Source: Ilumatobacteraceae bacterium (GTDB taxonomy: Bacteria > Actinomycetota > Acidimicrobiia > Acidimicrobiales > Ilumatobacteraceae). From it: a stretch of DNA of 23,820 nt. Positions 7,371 to 14,884 of this stretch are shown here, piece by piece. The translations under genes were made by a program, and so were the position numbers. The notes below the pieces were generated by a model. It was not told where the DNA came from and made no database searches. It saw only the letters and a program-made list of their open reading frames with translations. Positions within the stretch are counted from its first letter, which is position 1, and the number at the start of each line of letters is the position of its first letter. The DNA is taken from assembly GCA_030727685.1 (NCBI GenBank), contig JANRBC010000075.1, positions 1 to 23,820 on the forward strand. The letters run 5' to 3'.

Positions 7371-8147
7371 TTAGTTAAGTAAATCTGCGCGAAGCGTTGC
7401 AAAAATCTTTTCATCAACACCGATTTCGCGCAGATAGTTCTGCACCGAGCCGTGCTTTGTGTTTAGGTCAGAAAGAATAATTGCCATTGCACGCGGGTCT
7501 GAAGCAGCAAAACGCGCCGGCATCTTCGCATATGTTTCTGCTAACTCAGGTTGTTTAACTTTGGCCCATTCGATTAGGCGGCTCATGCCCTCGGCAGTTT
7601 TGCCATAGTCGGCGCTAATAATTTCTTCGGGTACGCCAAGAATTGACAAGATAAACGCAGCGAGCACTCCAGTGCGGTCTTTGCCAGCAGCACAGTGAAA
7701 AACCGCAGGGAAAACATCTTGGGCGGCGATTAATTTGATTGCGTCGACAAATTTCTCTGAAGCGCGGTCGAGCATTTCGCGGTAAGCCCAAACCAAAAAC
7801 TCGACAACATCTTCGATCTCGGGTGTATCGCCGTCATTCCATGTCGCATCAATGATCGGCAAATGATGAAAATTGACAGGAAACTGTTTTACGGGAAATG
7901 TTCCGCGCGTTTGCACTTCTTTTTGTGTCCGCAGGTCAATGACGGTTTGAACTCCAAGGTCTATGACAGTTTGTGCATCTTGCGGTGTAAGTCGGTAAAG
8001 GCCATCGGCACGAAACAACGTGCGCCACTTTGTAGTTTGACCAGTGACTGTCGGATAGCCCCCTAAGTCGCGAAAATTATGCACTGCTTCTAGACCGATC
8101 AATCGTTTTGGGTCATTGATTAGCCCAGTTACATGTTGACTGTTCAC
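7371..8147 (-). CDS. Tyrosine/lipid phosphatase of the MptpB (Y_phosphatase3) family
   Basis: A 258-residue protein with the Cys-based phosphatase loop HCAAGKDRTG (nucleophile Cys152, phosphate-binding Arg158). The GKDRTG version with Lys is typical of the Mycobacterium PtpB group, which takes phosphotyrosine, phosphoserine/threonine and phosphoinositides. The N-terminal NFRDLGGY and FRADGLYRLTPQD segments are the other family hallmarks. There is no signal peptide, so a cytosolic role is likely. GTG at 8147 was chosen; it follows a TAACCT -10 box by 7 nt and has no Shine-Dalgarno. It is divergent from hbd and convergent with the cyclophilin gene; neither neighbour suggests a substrate. In a free-living bacterium the role is unknown. 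Confidence 0.88.
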   Translation of the reverse strand: MNSQHVTGLINDPKRLIGLEAVHNFRDLGGYPTVTGQTTKWRTLFRADGLYRLTPQDAQTVIDLGVQTVIDLRTQKEVQTRGTFPVKQFPVNFHHLPIIDATWNDGDTPEIEDVVEFLVWAYREMLDRASEKFVDAIKLIAAQDVFPAVFHCAAGKDRTGVLAAFILSILGVPEEIISADYGKTAEGMSRLIEWAKVKQPELAETYAKMPARFAASDPRAMAIILSDLNTKHGSVQNYLREIGVDEKIFATLRADLLN

Positions 8148-8154
8148 TTGCCCG

Positions 8155-8160
8155 AGGTTA
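8155..8160 (-). promoter_or_regulatory. -10 box for the phosphatase gene
   Basis: TAACCT on the minus strand ends 7 nt before the GTG at 8147, giving a leaderless arrangement. The 89-nt spacer 8148-8236 holds this box and the hbd box; nothing else was recognised there. Confidence 0.5.
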
Positions 8161-8223
8161 TCTGTGCCGAGTTAATGCAAGGTGTTCTTCAAGCCACGGT
8201 TTGGCAAACTAAATCGGTGCTAC

Positions 8224-8229
8224 TACAGT
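8224..8229 (+). promoter_or_regulatory. -10 box for leaderless hbd
   Basis: TACAGT ends 7 nt before the GTG at 8237, with no Shine-Dalgarno between. Confidence 0.5.
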
Positions 8230-8236
8230 CGCACGG

Positions 8237-9079
8237 GTGAAACTCGTTGGCGTAATTGGATCAGGCATCATGGGCTCGGGTATTGCCGAAGTAATCGCCA
8301 AATCAGGAATCGACGTCGTTATTAGGTCGCGCAGCCAAGAAACAGCCGACGCAACCAAGAATGCGATCGAAAGCAGCCTTAAAAAACAATTAGCAAAATC
8401 AAAAATTACCCAAGAACAACTCGATGCGGCGATGGCTCATGTTTGCGTAACAAGCAAACTTGAAGATTTGGCAAATTGCGATCTGATAATCGAGTCGGTG
8501 GCCGAAGATCTCACAACAAAAAAAGAGCTCTTTGCCGCACTCGACAAAGTTGTCAAGCCAAGTTGCATTTTGTCAACCAACACAAGCACTCTGCCTGTGA
8601 TCGAAATGGCAAAAGTTACAAACCGCCCAGACAAAGTATGCGGAATTCACTTTTTTAATCCCGCAGTTTTGATGCCGCTGGTCGAAGTAGTTCGGCCAAT
8701 AACTGCGAGCGATGAGACAATCGCTTTGGCTAACAGTTTTGTCGCAGCCTGCACCAAAGATGCAGTTCAAGTTGTTGACCGTGCAGGCTTTATCGTCAAC
8801 GCGCTGCTGTTTCCGTATTTGAATAATGCAATTGCAATGTTCGAGGCTGGCACTGCAACCATGGAAGACATTGACGTGGCGATGAAAGGTGGTTGCAACT
8901 TTCCGATGGGTCCATTTGCCCTGCTCGATCTTGTCGGCCTTGATACGTCGGTGGCGATTCTTAATGCGCTTCACGCTGAATTCAAATCGGCCAATCTTGA
9001 ACCGCGACCAATGTTGAAGAAACTGGTCAGCGAAGGCAAGCTCGGTCGAAAAACCAAACAGGGTTTTTACAGCTACTAG
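8237..9079 (+). CDS. hbd: 3-hydroxybutyryl-CoA dehydrogenase
   Basis: This 280-residue protein has the full 3-hydroxyacyl-CoA dehydrogenase layout. The N-terminal dinucleotide-binding loop is VIGSGIMGSGIAE (residues 6-18). The catalytic dyad is His138 in GIHFFNP with Glu150 in LVEV, as in clostridial Hbd. The C-terminal dimerisation domain contains DRAGFIVNALLFPYLNNA and ends with GRKTKQGFYSY. Length is that of the stand-alone short enzymes rather than the fused FadB type. It interconverts (S)-3-hydroxybutyryl-CoA and acetoacetyl-CoA. It is the first of three plus-strand genes (hbd, aat, meaA). With meaA two genes away it could feed a C4-acyl-CoA route; aat between them is unrelated, so a shared pathway is inference. 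Confidence 0.94.
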   Translation: MKLVGVIGSGIMGSGIAEVIAKSGIDVVIRSRSQETADATKNAIESSLKKQLAKSKITQEQLDAAMAHVCVTSKLEDLANCDLIIESVAEDLTTKKELFAALDKVVKPSCILSTNTSTLPVIEMAKVTNRPDKVCGIHFFNPAVLMPLVEVVRPITASDETIALANSFVAACTKDAVQVVDRAGFIVNALLFPYLNNAIAMFEAGTATMEDIDVAMKGGCNFPMGPFALLDLVGLDTSVAILNALHAEFKSANLEPRPMLKKLVSEGKLGRKTKQGFYSY

Positions 9080-9082
9080 TTT
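9077..9082 (+). promoter_or_regulatory. -10 box for aat overlapping the hbd stop codon
   Basis: TAGTTT begins with the TAG stop of hbd and ends 8 nt before the aat ATG. This repeats the stop-codon/-10 arrangement seen ahead of asd. No Shine-Dalgarno precedes aat. Confidence 0.4.
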
Positions 9083-9090
9083 CAAACAAA

Positions 9091-9762
9091 ATGAAATTCA
9101 ATGACTTGCCAACAAGTCTTGGCGAGTCTGTCTGGGAGTTTCCCGACAAAACAAGATGGCCGCGGCATGATGTTGTTGGTCGGGGTGCCGACCTTGAGCC
9201 AGAAACATTGATTTATGCATATCGACACGGTGTGTTTCCGATGGTTTCAAACGAAAGTATCGGCACAGACAGCAACTTGCTTTGGTGGTCGCCACAGATG
9301 CGCGCGGTCATTCCACTTGATGGTTTGAAAACTTCACGCACAATGCGGCGTAGTGCGAAGAAATTTGAAATTCGAATCGACACACAATTCGAAAACGTGA
9401 TGCGCAATTGCGCCGCACCACATCGTGACAATGGTTGGATCACGGAAGACTTTATTGATGCGTATGTCAGACTGCATCATCTCGGATGGGCTCACAGCAT
9501 CGAGGTGATTGATGAGAGTGGTTTGCTTGCAGGTGGTCTTTACGGCGTGCGAATTAACAAGTTTTTTGCCGGAGAGTCAATGTTTCACCTTGTGCGCGAT
9601 GCTTCAAAAGTTGCGCTTATGGCTCTAGTCGAGACGATGAAGTCATCGAATATGTCGCTTCTTGATGTGCAGTGGTTAACCCCGCATTTGGCGAGTCTTG
9701 GTGCTGTTGCAATCAGGCGCGATGAGTACCTGCGCAGACTCGAGATTGCCGTAACCCAATAA
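9091..9762 (+). CDS. aat: Leucyl/phenylalanyl-tRNA--protein transferase
   Basis: Aat adds Leu or Phe from aminoacyl-tRNA to proteins with N-terminal Arg or Lys, marking them for ClpS/ClpAP-type degradation (bacterial N-degron pathway). The 223 residues match the usual length. Family motifs appear in order: IYAYRHGVFPM, LLWWSPQMRAVIP, the GWITEDFIDAY and LHHLGWAHSIEV block of the active site, LAGGLYGVRINKFFAGESMF, and the terminal DVQWLTPHLASLGA. The ATG lies 11 nt after the hbd stop. There is no obvious functional tie to its acyl-CoA neighbours; co-transcription is likely from spacing. ClpS is not in the window. Confidence 0.95.
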   Translation: MKFNDLPTSLGESVWEFPDKTRWPRHDVVGRGADLEPETLIYAYRHGVFPMVSNESIGTDSNLLWWSPQMRAVIPLDGLKTSRTMRRSAKKFEIRIDTQFENVMRNCAAPHRDNGWITEDFIDAYVRLHHLGWAHSIEVIDESGLLAGGLYGVRINKFFAGESMFHLVRDASKVALMALVETMKSSNMSLLDVQWLTPHLASLGAVAIRRDEYLRRLEIAVTQ

Positions 9763-9771
9763 TCTCGCGCC

Positions 9772-9777
9772 TAGCCT
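9772..9777 (+). promoter_or_regulatory. -10 box for meaA
   Basis: TAGCCT ends 9 nt before the GTG at 9787; TATCTA at 9778-9783 is an alternative. The gap after aat is only 24 nt, so this would be an internal operon promoter. Confidence 0.4.
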
Positions 9778-9786
9778 TATCTAGTA

Positions 9787-11751
9787 GTGAAAGATTCAAA
9801 AAACACGACTAAGCGCGATGAGCCATGGGTGATGCGCACCTACTCGGGTCACTCAAGTGCCCGCGCGTCAAACGAGTTGTATCGCACAAACTTGGCCCAA
9901 GGGCAAACAGGCTTATCGATCGCATTTGATCTGCCGACTCAAACTGGCTACGACCCCGATCACATTCTTGCTCGTGGTGAAGTTGGCAAAGTTGGTGTTC
10001 CGGTTGTGCATCTCGGCGACATGAAGGTATTGCTTGACGGTATTCCGCCAGGCGAGATGAATACCTCGATGACGATCAATGCAACTGCGGCATGGTTGTT
10101 GGCACTTTATGTTGCTAACGCGAATGAACAAGGTGCTGCGACCACTGATTTACGTGGCACGACGCAGAACGACATTCTCAAAGAATATTTGTCGCGTGGA
10201 ACTTTCATCTTCCCGCCTCAGCCATCCAAGAGAATCATTGTTGACATGATTGCGTGGTGTGCAAAAAACGCACCAAAGTGGAACCCGATAAATATCTGTT
10301 CATATCATCTCCAAGAAGTAGGCGCTACTCCTGTGCAAGAGATTTCGTTTGCGCTTGCAAATGCGATCGATATTTTAGACGCGGTCAAAAGCAGCGGACA
10401 GATTTCTGACCAAGAGTTTCCGCAAGTGTTTGCTTCGTTTTCGTTTTTCGTAAATGCCGGCATTCGATTTATCGAAGAGACCTGCAAGATGCGGGCGTTC
10501 GTAAAACTTTGGGACCGAATTGGCCGTGAGCGCTATTCGATTACTGACGAACGCGCGTTGCGATTTAGATATGGAGTTCAAGTCAATTCTCTGGGTTTGA
10601 CCGAGGCACAGCCCGAGAACAATGTGCAGAGAATTGTCTTAGAAATGTTGGCAGTGACACTCTCGAAAGATTCACGGGCGCGCAGTGTGCAACTTCCTGC
10701 ATGGAATGAAGCTCTTGGTCTACCTCGGCCATGGGACCAACAATGGTCGCTACGAATGCAGCAAGTCTTGGCGTTCGAGACCGATCTTTTGGAGTACGAA
10801 GATATTTTCAACGGTTCACACGTGATTGAAGCGAAAACGACAGAACTCGTCGAGCAAGCGTGGGCTGAAATGAACGAAATTTTGAGTCTTGGTGGTGCGT
10901 TCGAAGCCGTTGAGACACTTAAGAGTCGTCTCGTGCAATCGATGTCGAGTCGCACAAGTCGCATTGAAAAAGGCGATCAGCGTGTGATTGGAGTGAATGC
11001 GTTCACGCAAACTGCGCAATCACCACTCGGTGGCACTGACAATATTTTAAAAGTTGACCCCAAAATCGAAAAGCAAATGGTTAAAGAACTTGAAAAATGG
11101 CGCAAGTCTCGTGATCAGCAGGCCGTTGATCAGGCATTGGCTTCTCTAAAGAATGCTGCAGAAAATAACTTGAATTTGATGCCACCCTCAATTGAGTTGG
11201 CGATCGCTGGTGGCACAACAGGCGAGTGGTCTCAAGCACTTCGTGGTGTCTTCGGCGAATTTCGTGCACCAACCGGCGTTGGGGGTTCATCTGGACGACA
11301 CGGACAGCTATTGGACAATGTCGTTGAGTTTGTAAAAACAATTGCTGGCGGGCCGCCGAGACTTTTGGTTGCCAAGCCTGGTCTCGACGGGCACTCAAGC
11401 GGCGCTGAACAAATCGCAGTAGCGGCTCGAGATTCAGGAATGGAAGTTGTATACAGCGGTATTCGATTGACGCCAGAACAAATCGCCGCCTCGGCACGTG
11501 ATGAAGATCCAGATGTAATCGGTTTGTCTATTCTTTCTGGTTCGCATCTTGATTTGGTACCTGAAGTTATGTCAGAGCTGAAAAAACTCAAGGTTGGTTC
11601 GCCTGTTATTGTCGGCGGCATTATTCCTGAAGATGATCGTGCACGATTAAAAAAATTGGGTGTTGCTGCTGTCTACACACCAAAAGATTTTGATATCGCC
11701 AGAATCATGCGCGATATTGCAGAACTAGCTGTAAGTCGACGCCAGAATTAA
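9787..11751 (+). CDS. meaA: B12-dependent acyl-CoA mutase, MeaA (ethylmalonyl-CoA mutase) type
   Basis: A 654-residue single-chain adenosylcobalamin mutase. The TIM-barrel part opens with PWVMRTYSGHSSARASNELY and GLSIAFDLPTQTGYDPDH, then GTTQNDILKEYLSRGT, NPINICSYHLQEVGATP and GVQVNSLGLTEAQPENNVQR. The C-terminal cobalamin domain (from about residue 521) has the base-off motif D534-x-H536-x-x-G539 and the later SGSHL and GG elements. Length and the GHSS / TGYDPDH variants fit the MeaA group of Streptomyces and Methylobacterium better than methylmalonyl-CoA mutase large subunits (about 730 residues, GFST / RGYDSDH). MeaA converts ethylmalonyl-CoA to methylsuccinyl-CoA in acetyl-CoA assimilation. 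GTG start, 24 nt after aat. Partner genes ccr, mcd and mcl are not in the window, so the pathway is inferred. An alternative is a mutase with another branched substrate. Confidence 0.9.
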   Translation: MKDSKNTTKRDEPWVMRTYSGHSSARASNELYRTNLAQGQTGLSIAFDLPTQTGYDPDHILARGEVGKVGVPVVHLGDMKVLLDGIPPGEMNTSMTINATAAWLLALYVANANEQGAATTDLRGTTQNDILKEYLSRGTFIFPPQPSKRIIVDMIAWCAKNAPKWNPINICSYHLQEVGATPVQEISFALANAIDILDAVKSSGQISDQEFPQVFASFSFFVNAGIRFIEETCKMRAFVKLWDRIGRERYSITDERALRFRYGVQVNSLGLTEAQPENNVQRIVLEMLAVTLSKDSRARSVQLPAWNEALGLPRPWDQQWSLRMQQVLAFETDLLEYEDIFNGSHVIEAKTTELVEQAWAEMNEILSLGGAFEAVETLKSRLVQSMSSRTSRIEKGDQRVIGVNAFTQTAQSPLGGTDNILKVDPKIEKQMVKELEKWRKSRDQQAVDQALASLKNAAENNLNLMPPSIELAIAGGTTGEWSQALRGVFGEFRAPTGVGGSSGRHGQLLDNVVEFVKTIAGGPPRLLVAKPGLDGHSSGAEQIAVAARDSGMEVVYSGIRLTPEQIAASARDEDPDVIGLSILSGSHLDLVPEVMSELKKLKVGSPVIVGGIIPEDDRARLKKLGVAAVYTPKDFDIARIMRDIAELAVSRRQN

Positions 11752-11752
11752 T

Positions 11753-12148
11753 TCAGGGTTTCATTGTTGTCGATGGGGCGACAGGCACAAATCCGTTTGC
11801 TGGTGGAAATATCAATTCTTGACCTGCTTCAACTCGATCGGGGTCTGTGATGCCGTTCATTTCCATTAGCACTTGCATATTCAAGCGATTTGTTTCGGCG
11901 ATTCCAAAAAGGGTGTCACCAAGCTGCACGATGTAGCGAATCGGTGCGACGTAAATAGTTGTCGTTACGACAACTGTCGTCTCTGTTACCTCGATCGCTG
12001 CTGGAGGTGGCGTGTCAACGCCGCGTTGGGCAAAAAATAGCGAAAGCAAACCGCTCACGATCGTCACTGCAAGAAGTGATTTTCGTAAATTGCCTGCGAG
12101 AAACATGCTTACTGATATTAGGCGTGAGATGAGTGAATTGACTGTCAT
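11753..12148 (-). CDS. LysM-domain membrane/exported protein
   Basis: A 131-residue protein with an N-terminal hydrophobic segment (about residues 22-38, preceded by basic residues) that is a membrane anchor or signal peptide. A Thr/Val-rich linker follows, then a single LysM domain: YIVQLGDTLFGIAETN, LNMQVLMEMNG and VEAGQELIFPP. LysM binds N-acetylglucosamine-containing glycans, so it probably contacts peptidoglycan. No catalytic domain is present. ATG at 12148 was chosen; an in-frame ATG at 12178 would abut the divergent glycerate kinase start and adds residues unlike a signal peptide. No clear Shine-Dalgarno is seen. It ends 1 nt from the meaA stop. The domain call is firm; the role is unknown. 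Confidence 0.8.
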   Translation of the reverse strand: MTVNSLISRLISVSMFLAGNLRKSLLAVTIVSGLLSLFFAQRGVDTPPPAAIEVTETTVVVTTTIYVAPIRYIVQLGDTLFGIAETNRLNMQVLMEMNGITDPDRVEAGQELIFPPANGFVPVAPSTTMKP

Positions 12149-12166
12149 CGTGCTTACAGCAACCTC

Positions 12167-12172
12167 TAGTGT
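12167..12172 (+). promoter_or_regulatory. -10 box for leaderless glycerate kinase gene
   Basis: TAGTGT ends 6 nt before the ATG at 12179, with no Shine-Dalgarno. The same bases lie inside the leader of the divergent LysM gene. Confidence 0.55.
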
Positions 12173-12178
12173 GAGCAT

Positions 12179-13171
12179 ATGAAAGTGCTCGCTGCAGTCG
12201 ATAAATTTCGTGGCACTGCAACTGCTGCCGAAGTTGCAACTGCAATTGGTCATGCATGTTGGCAACTCGGCCATGATTGCATTGAGCGACCTTTGGCCGA
12301 TGGTGGTGAAGGCACGCTAGATGCGCTCGGCGGAGCAAATCGAACGACACTTGTGACCGGTCCACTTGGCAAGCCCGTGCAAGCACCGTGGCGTTTGCAT
12401 CGCGGAACTGCAGTCATCGAAATGGCGTGTGCGTCTGGTTTGTTGCTTGCCGGTGGCAAACAAGAAAACGATCCAATTGCTGCAACCACTACGGGAACAG
12501 GCGAGTTGATAGATGCCGCACTTGATCTCGGCGCAAAACGCATAATTGTTTGTCTTGGTGGTTCGGCTACAACCGACGGAGGTCTCGGTGCCGTGAAAGC
12601 AATTCAGACACCGGCTCGTCTCAAAGGCGTTGAGTTCGTTGTGGCTTGTGATGTGACCACGAGATTTACAGATGCTGCGAAAGTTTTCGCCCCGCAAAAA
12701 GGTGCGTCACCTGCACAGGTTCAATTTTTGACAACCCGACTCGAGAAGCTTGTTCAGGTTTACCAACAAAATTATGGCGTTGATGTCTCAGAAATTTCTG
12801 GTGCTGGCGCTGCCGGCGGTTTGGCTGGCGGCCTGGCTGCGCTTGGTGCTCAATTAGTTCCAGGTTTTGATCTCGTCGCTGAAGAAGTTGAACTTGATGT
12901 CTTGTTATCAGATATAGACATGGTCATCACCGGCGAGGGTTTTATGGATAGTGAGAGCTTTGCCGGCAAAGTAGTTGGCTCAATGTCTGAACTTGCCAGT
13001 GAGAGAAAGATTCAAATTGCAGCGATCTGTGGTGAGATTCATCCGGATGTGCGTTCAAAAATGAACAGTGTGAGCCTTGTCGAGACTTTTGGTCGTGACG
13101 AAGCTTTCGCCCAACCTTTGCATTGCATTGAGCATGCCGCGCTAAAGATATTGCGCGATTTGAAGCTTTAG
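12179..13171 (+). CDS. glxK: Glycerate kinase (GlxK/GarK family)
   Basis: A 330-residue kinase that phosphorylates D-glycerate, normally at the 2-position in this family, sending glyoxylate- or glycolate-derived glycerate into glycolysis. Family motifs appear in order: start VLAAVDKFRGTATA, RPLADGGEGTLDAL, GTGELIDAALDLG with CLGGSATTDGGLGA (phosphate-binding glycine-rich region), FAPQKGAS, SGAGAAGGLAGGLAALGA, and VITGEGFMDSESFAGK. It is about 40-50 residues shorter than the typical 375-380, apparently through trimmed loops before the VACDVT segment, with all motifs kept. The start follows a TAGTGT -10 box by 6 nt. It is divergent from the LysM gene and 8 nt from the convergent LytR_C gene. 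The precise product (2- or 3-phosphoglycerate) is from family knowledge. Confidence 0.9.
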   Translation: MKVLAAVDKFRGTATAAEVATAIGHACWQLGHDCIERPLADGGEGTLDALGGANRTTLVTGPLGKPVQAPWRLHRGTAVIEMACASGLLLAGGKQENDPIAATTTGTGELIDAALDLGAKRIIVCLGGSATTDGGLGAVKAIQTPARLKGVEFVVACDVTTRFTDAAKVFAPQKGASPAQVQFLTTRLEKLVQVYQQNYGVDVSEISGAGAAGGLAGGLAALGAQLVPGFDLVAEEVELDVLLSDIDMVITGEGFMDSESFAGKVVGSMSELASERKIQIAAICGEIHPDVRSKMNSVSLVETFGRDEAFAQPLHCIEHAALKILRDLKL

Positions 13172-13179
13172 CTAGATTC

Positions 13180-13800
13180 TCAACCTGTGGTCGTCGGGAC
13201 TGCAGGTACGACCGGCACGCTCACTGCTGCACCTGTACCTAGTGGCTTGCCTGCCAAGTCTGTGCCGAGAAGAATCAAAACTGTCGCTTCACCAAGATTT
13301 CCGGATTCAGTCGGAATCGGCGCAGGCATCGCAGCGATACCTACACCGCCAAGAGCATTCGCTACAGCGGCTGCAGCCTGTTCGCTACCCAAAAGATAAT
13401 AAACAACCGTGACGGTTTGTTTCGGAGTTATCTCGCTCTTATTGTTTGCTGGCTGAACGATGTAACCGCGACCTTGAAGTTCTGTGGTCAACTGTCCGGC
13501 GCTTCCTGAAATACCTGATGCGTTTGTGACCTGAATCTTAAATGATGTCAAAACCAAAGTTGTTGGCACGACAACTTCGCCCATTGTTGTTTCTGTAGAG
13601 TCGGTCACTATTTCGGTCGCGGCAACTGATGATTGGCCAGTTTGATCACTGCGAATGTCGCGGAGAATAAAAAACCCAAGCAAAACGGCCAGCACAGCAA
13701 TAATTATCGACAGCGTTGAATTCACATTTGTGGTACCACTTGCTTGGCGACTTTCAGAAGGGGCGCGACGAGGGCGTGATTGTTCTTGGCTCATACCCAT
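13180..13800 (-). CDS. Membrane-anchored LytR_C-domain protein
   Basis: A 206-residue protein. A basic, Ser/Arg-rich cytosolic N-terminus (about 1-28) is followed by one transmembrane segment (about 29-48, SIIIAVLAVLLGFFIL), a Thr/Ser-rich linker, a LytR C-terminal domain (about 85-175) and a Pro/Val/Thr-rich tail ending TTTG. The domain has the expected FKIQVTNASGISGSAGQL and TVTVVYYLLG segments. LytR_C domains occur at the end of LytR-CpsA-Psr wall-polymer ligases and as stand-alone actinobacterial proteins of unknown function. The LCP catalytic domain is absent. The ATG at 13800 is supported by GGAGG 8 nt upstream; the TTG at 13815 lies in the Shine-Dalgarno itself. It follows the tRNA-Thr gene on the same strand. 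Confidence 0.8.
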   Translation of the reverse strand: MGMSQEQSRPRRAPSESRQASGTTNVNSTLSIIIAVLAVLLGFFILRDIRSDQTGQSSVAATEIVTDSTETTMGEVVVPTTLVLTSFKIQVTNASGISGSAGQLTTELQGRGYIVQPANNKSEITPKQTVTVVYYLLGSEQAAAAVANALGGVGIAAMPAPIPTESGNLGEATVLILLGTDLAGKPLGTGAAVSVPVVPAVPTTTG

Positions 13801-13808
13801 ATAACTTA

Positions 13809-13813
13809 CCTCC
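13809..13813 (-). promoter_or_regulatory. Shine-Dalgarno of the LytR_C gene
   Basis: GGAGG on the minus strand, 8 nt before the ATG at 13800. It settles the start codon and stands out because most genes here have no such site. Confidence 0.7.
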
Positions 13814-13838
13814 AACGAGTTGCCTCAATTAGTTTTTG

Positions 13839-13910
13839 AGCCGAGGGTGGGGATTGAACCCACGACCTACCGCTTACAAGGCGGTTGCTCTGCCACTGAG
13901 CTACCCCGGC
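13839..13910 (-). tRNA. trnT: tRNA-Thr (anticodon TGT)
   Basis: The minus strand folds into a complete 72-nt cloverleaf. The acceptor is GCCGGGG/CCTCGGC with one G-U pair, and the D arm is GCTC/GAGC with an AGTGGCA loop. The anticodon stem ACCGC/GCGGT carries loop CTTGTAA, so the anticodon is TGT, reading ACA and probably other ACN codons. The variable region is AGGTC, and the T arm is GTGGG/CCCAC with TTCAATC. The discriminator base is T. CCA is not encoded (the next bases are CAA), so a CCA-adding enzyme is needed. It lies 47 nt after rlmB and 38 nt before the LytR_C gene. Confidence 0.96.
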
Positions 13911-13927
13911 GTCTTAATTGCGCACTC

Positions 13928-13933
13928 AGTGTA
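13928..13933 (-). promoter_or_regulatory. Possible -10 box for tRNA-Thr
   Basis: TACACT on the minus strand ends 17 nt before the mature tRNA 5' end, in the spacer after rlmB. A -35 is not clear. The tRNA may also be processed from the ispD-ispF-rlmB transcript. Confidence 0.35.
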
Positions 13934-13957
13934 CGGTCGAATTCGCTACCCAGACGA

Positions 13958-14872
13958 CTATTTGTTGCGAGTGCGAGATCGAACAATCTCATAAGTTGCA
14001 AGTGCTGCAGCAACAGAAACATTGAGTGAAGACAACGAACCGAGCATCGGAATATTGACCAGCAGGTCGCAACGCTCGCGTGCGAGCCTTGACATACCGG
14101 CACCTTCTGCACCGAGGACTAAACAAATTGATTCTTTGGCGGTCTCGCCGATATCAAAAATATTCTTTTCGGCAGCGTCGTCGAGGCCGACGATGAACAC
14201 ACCGGCTTGCTTCATTTCTGCCAGCGCACTTGGCAAACCACCAACGACACACATGCTCAAATACTCAATTGCACCAGCCGATGACTTCGCCACTGTTGGC
14301 GTTACATGAACAGCACGATGACGCGGCAAAATTACGGCATCGACACCCGCACCATCGCAGCAACGCAAAATTGCACCGAGGTTTCCTGGGTCGGTGACGC
14401 CGTCAATAGCGACCAACAACAATGGTGTATCACGCGATTCAGCTAACAAATCTGCAAGCAAAGTTTCATCGATTGCGTCAGCTTTGGCGAGAACCCCTTG
14501 CGGTGCTTCACTGCGTGCTTCGCGCTCGATTTCTCGTCGCGAGACACTCATCACTTGAACTCTTTGATCGCGAGCCAAATCTAAGATGTCGTCAATAACT
14601 GGACTCGGCTCAATATCGGTTGCAATCCAAATTTCACGGACCCTGCGTCGCTGGCCGAGCAATAATTCGCGCACAGCTTGTCTTCCTTCTATTTGTTCAC
14701 CACCAAGTCCGTGCTCTTTTTGTGATGGTCGATTGCTGCTGGCATAGCGATTTGAGCGGCTCGCAACGTTTATATGTTTCGGGCTGTTCGGATTTCTCGG
14801 CTTTGACCCAGTCTTCGCGTAACGATTATTGGCGCGGCCTGTTCGTTTGTTTGACTTCGGATTTTTCGACAT
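13958..14872 (-). CDS. rlmB: 23S rRNA (guanosine-2'-O-)-methyltransferase, RlmB/TrmH family
   Basis: A SPOUT methyltransferase of 304 residues. Residues 1-55 are a basic, Asn/Ser/Arg/Lys-rich extension, probably disordered and RNA-binding. The substrate-binding domain starts at EQIEGRQAVRELL. The trefoil-knot catalytic domain has motif 1 DGVTDPGNLGAILRCCDGAG, motif 2 LVLGAEGAGMSRLARERCD and motif 3 SLSSLNVSVAAALATYE. RlmB 2'-O-methylates G2251 of 23S rRNA in E. coli; some actinobacterial homologues act on other sites or confer antibiotic resistance, so the exact nucleotide is not certain. It starts 12 nt after ispF and precedes tRNA-Thr on the same strand. Confidence 0.9.
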   Translation of the reverse strand: MSKNPKSNKRTGRANNRYAKTGSKPRNPNSPKHINVASRSNRYASSNRPSQKEHGLGGEQIEGRQAVRELLLGQRRRVREIWIATDIEPSPVIDDILDLARDQRVQVMSVSRREIEREARSEAPQGVLAKADAIDETLLADLLAESRDTPLLLVAIDGVTDPGNLGAILRCCDGAGVDAVILPRHRAVHVTPTVAKSSAGAIEYLSMCVVGGLPSALAEMKQAGVFIVGLDDAAEKNIFDIGETAKESICLVLGAEGAGMSRLARERCDLLVNIPMLGSLSSLNVSVAAALATYEIVRSRTRNK

Positions 14873-14884
14873 TGTTGCTGGCTT

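Noticed and set aside
7358..7385. Small A/T-rich inverted repeat (TTAACT...AGTTAA) between cyclophilin and phosphatase genes
   Set aside because: Only 6 bp with no G/C-rich stem or T-tract, and it overlaps both stop codons; it is too weak to call a terminator.
8573..9085. 170-codon minus-strand frame opposite hbd
   Set aside because: hbd has complete catalytic motifs; the opposite frame is a shadow.
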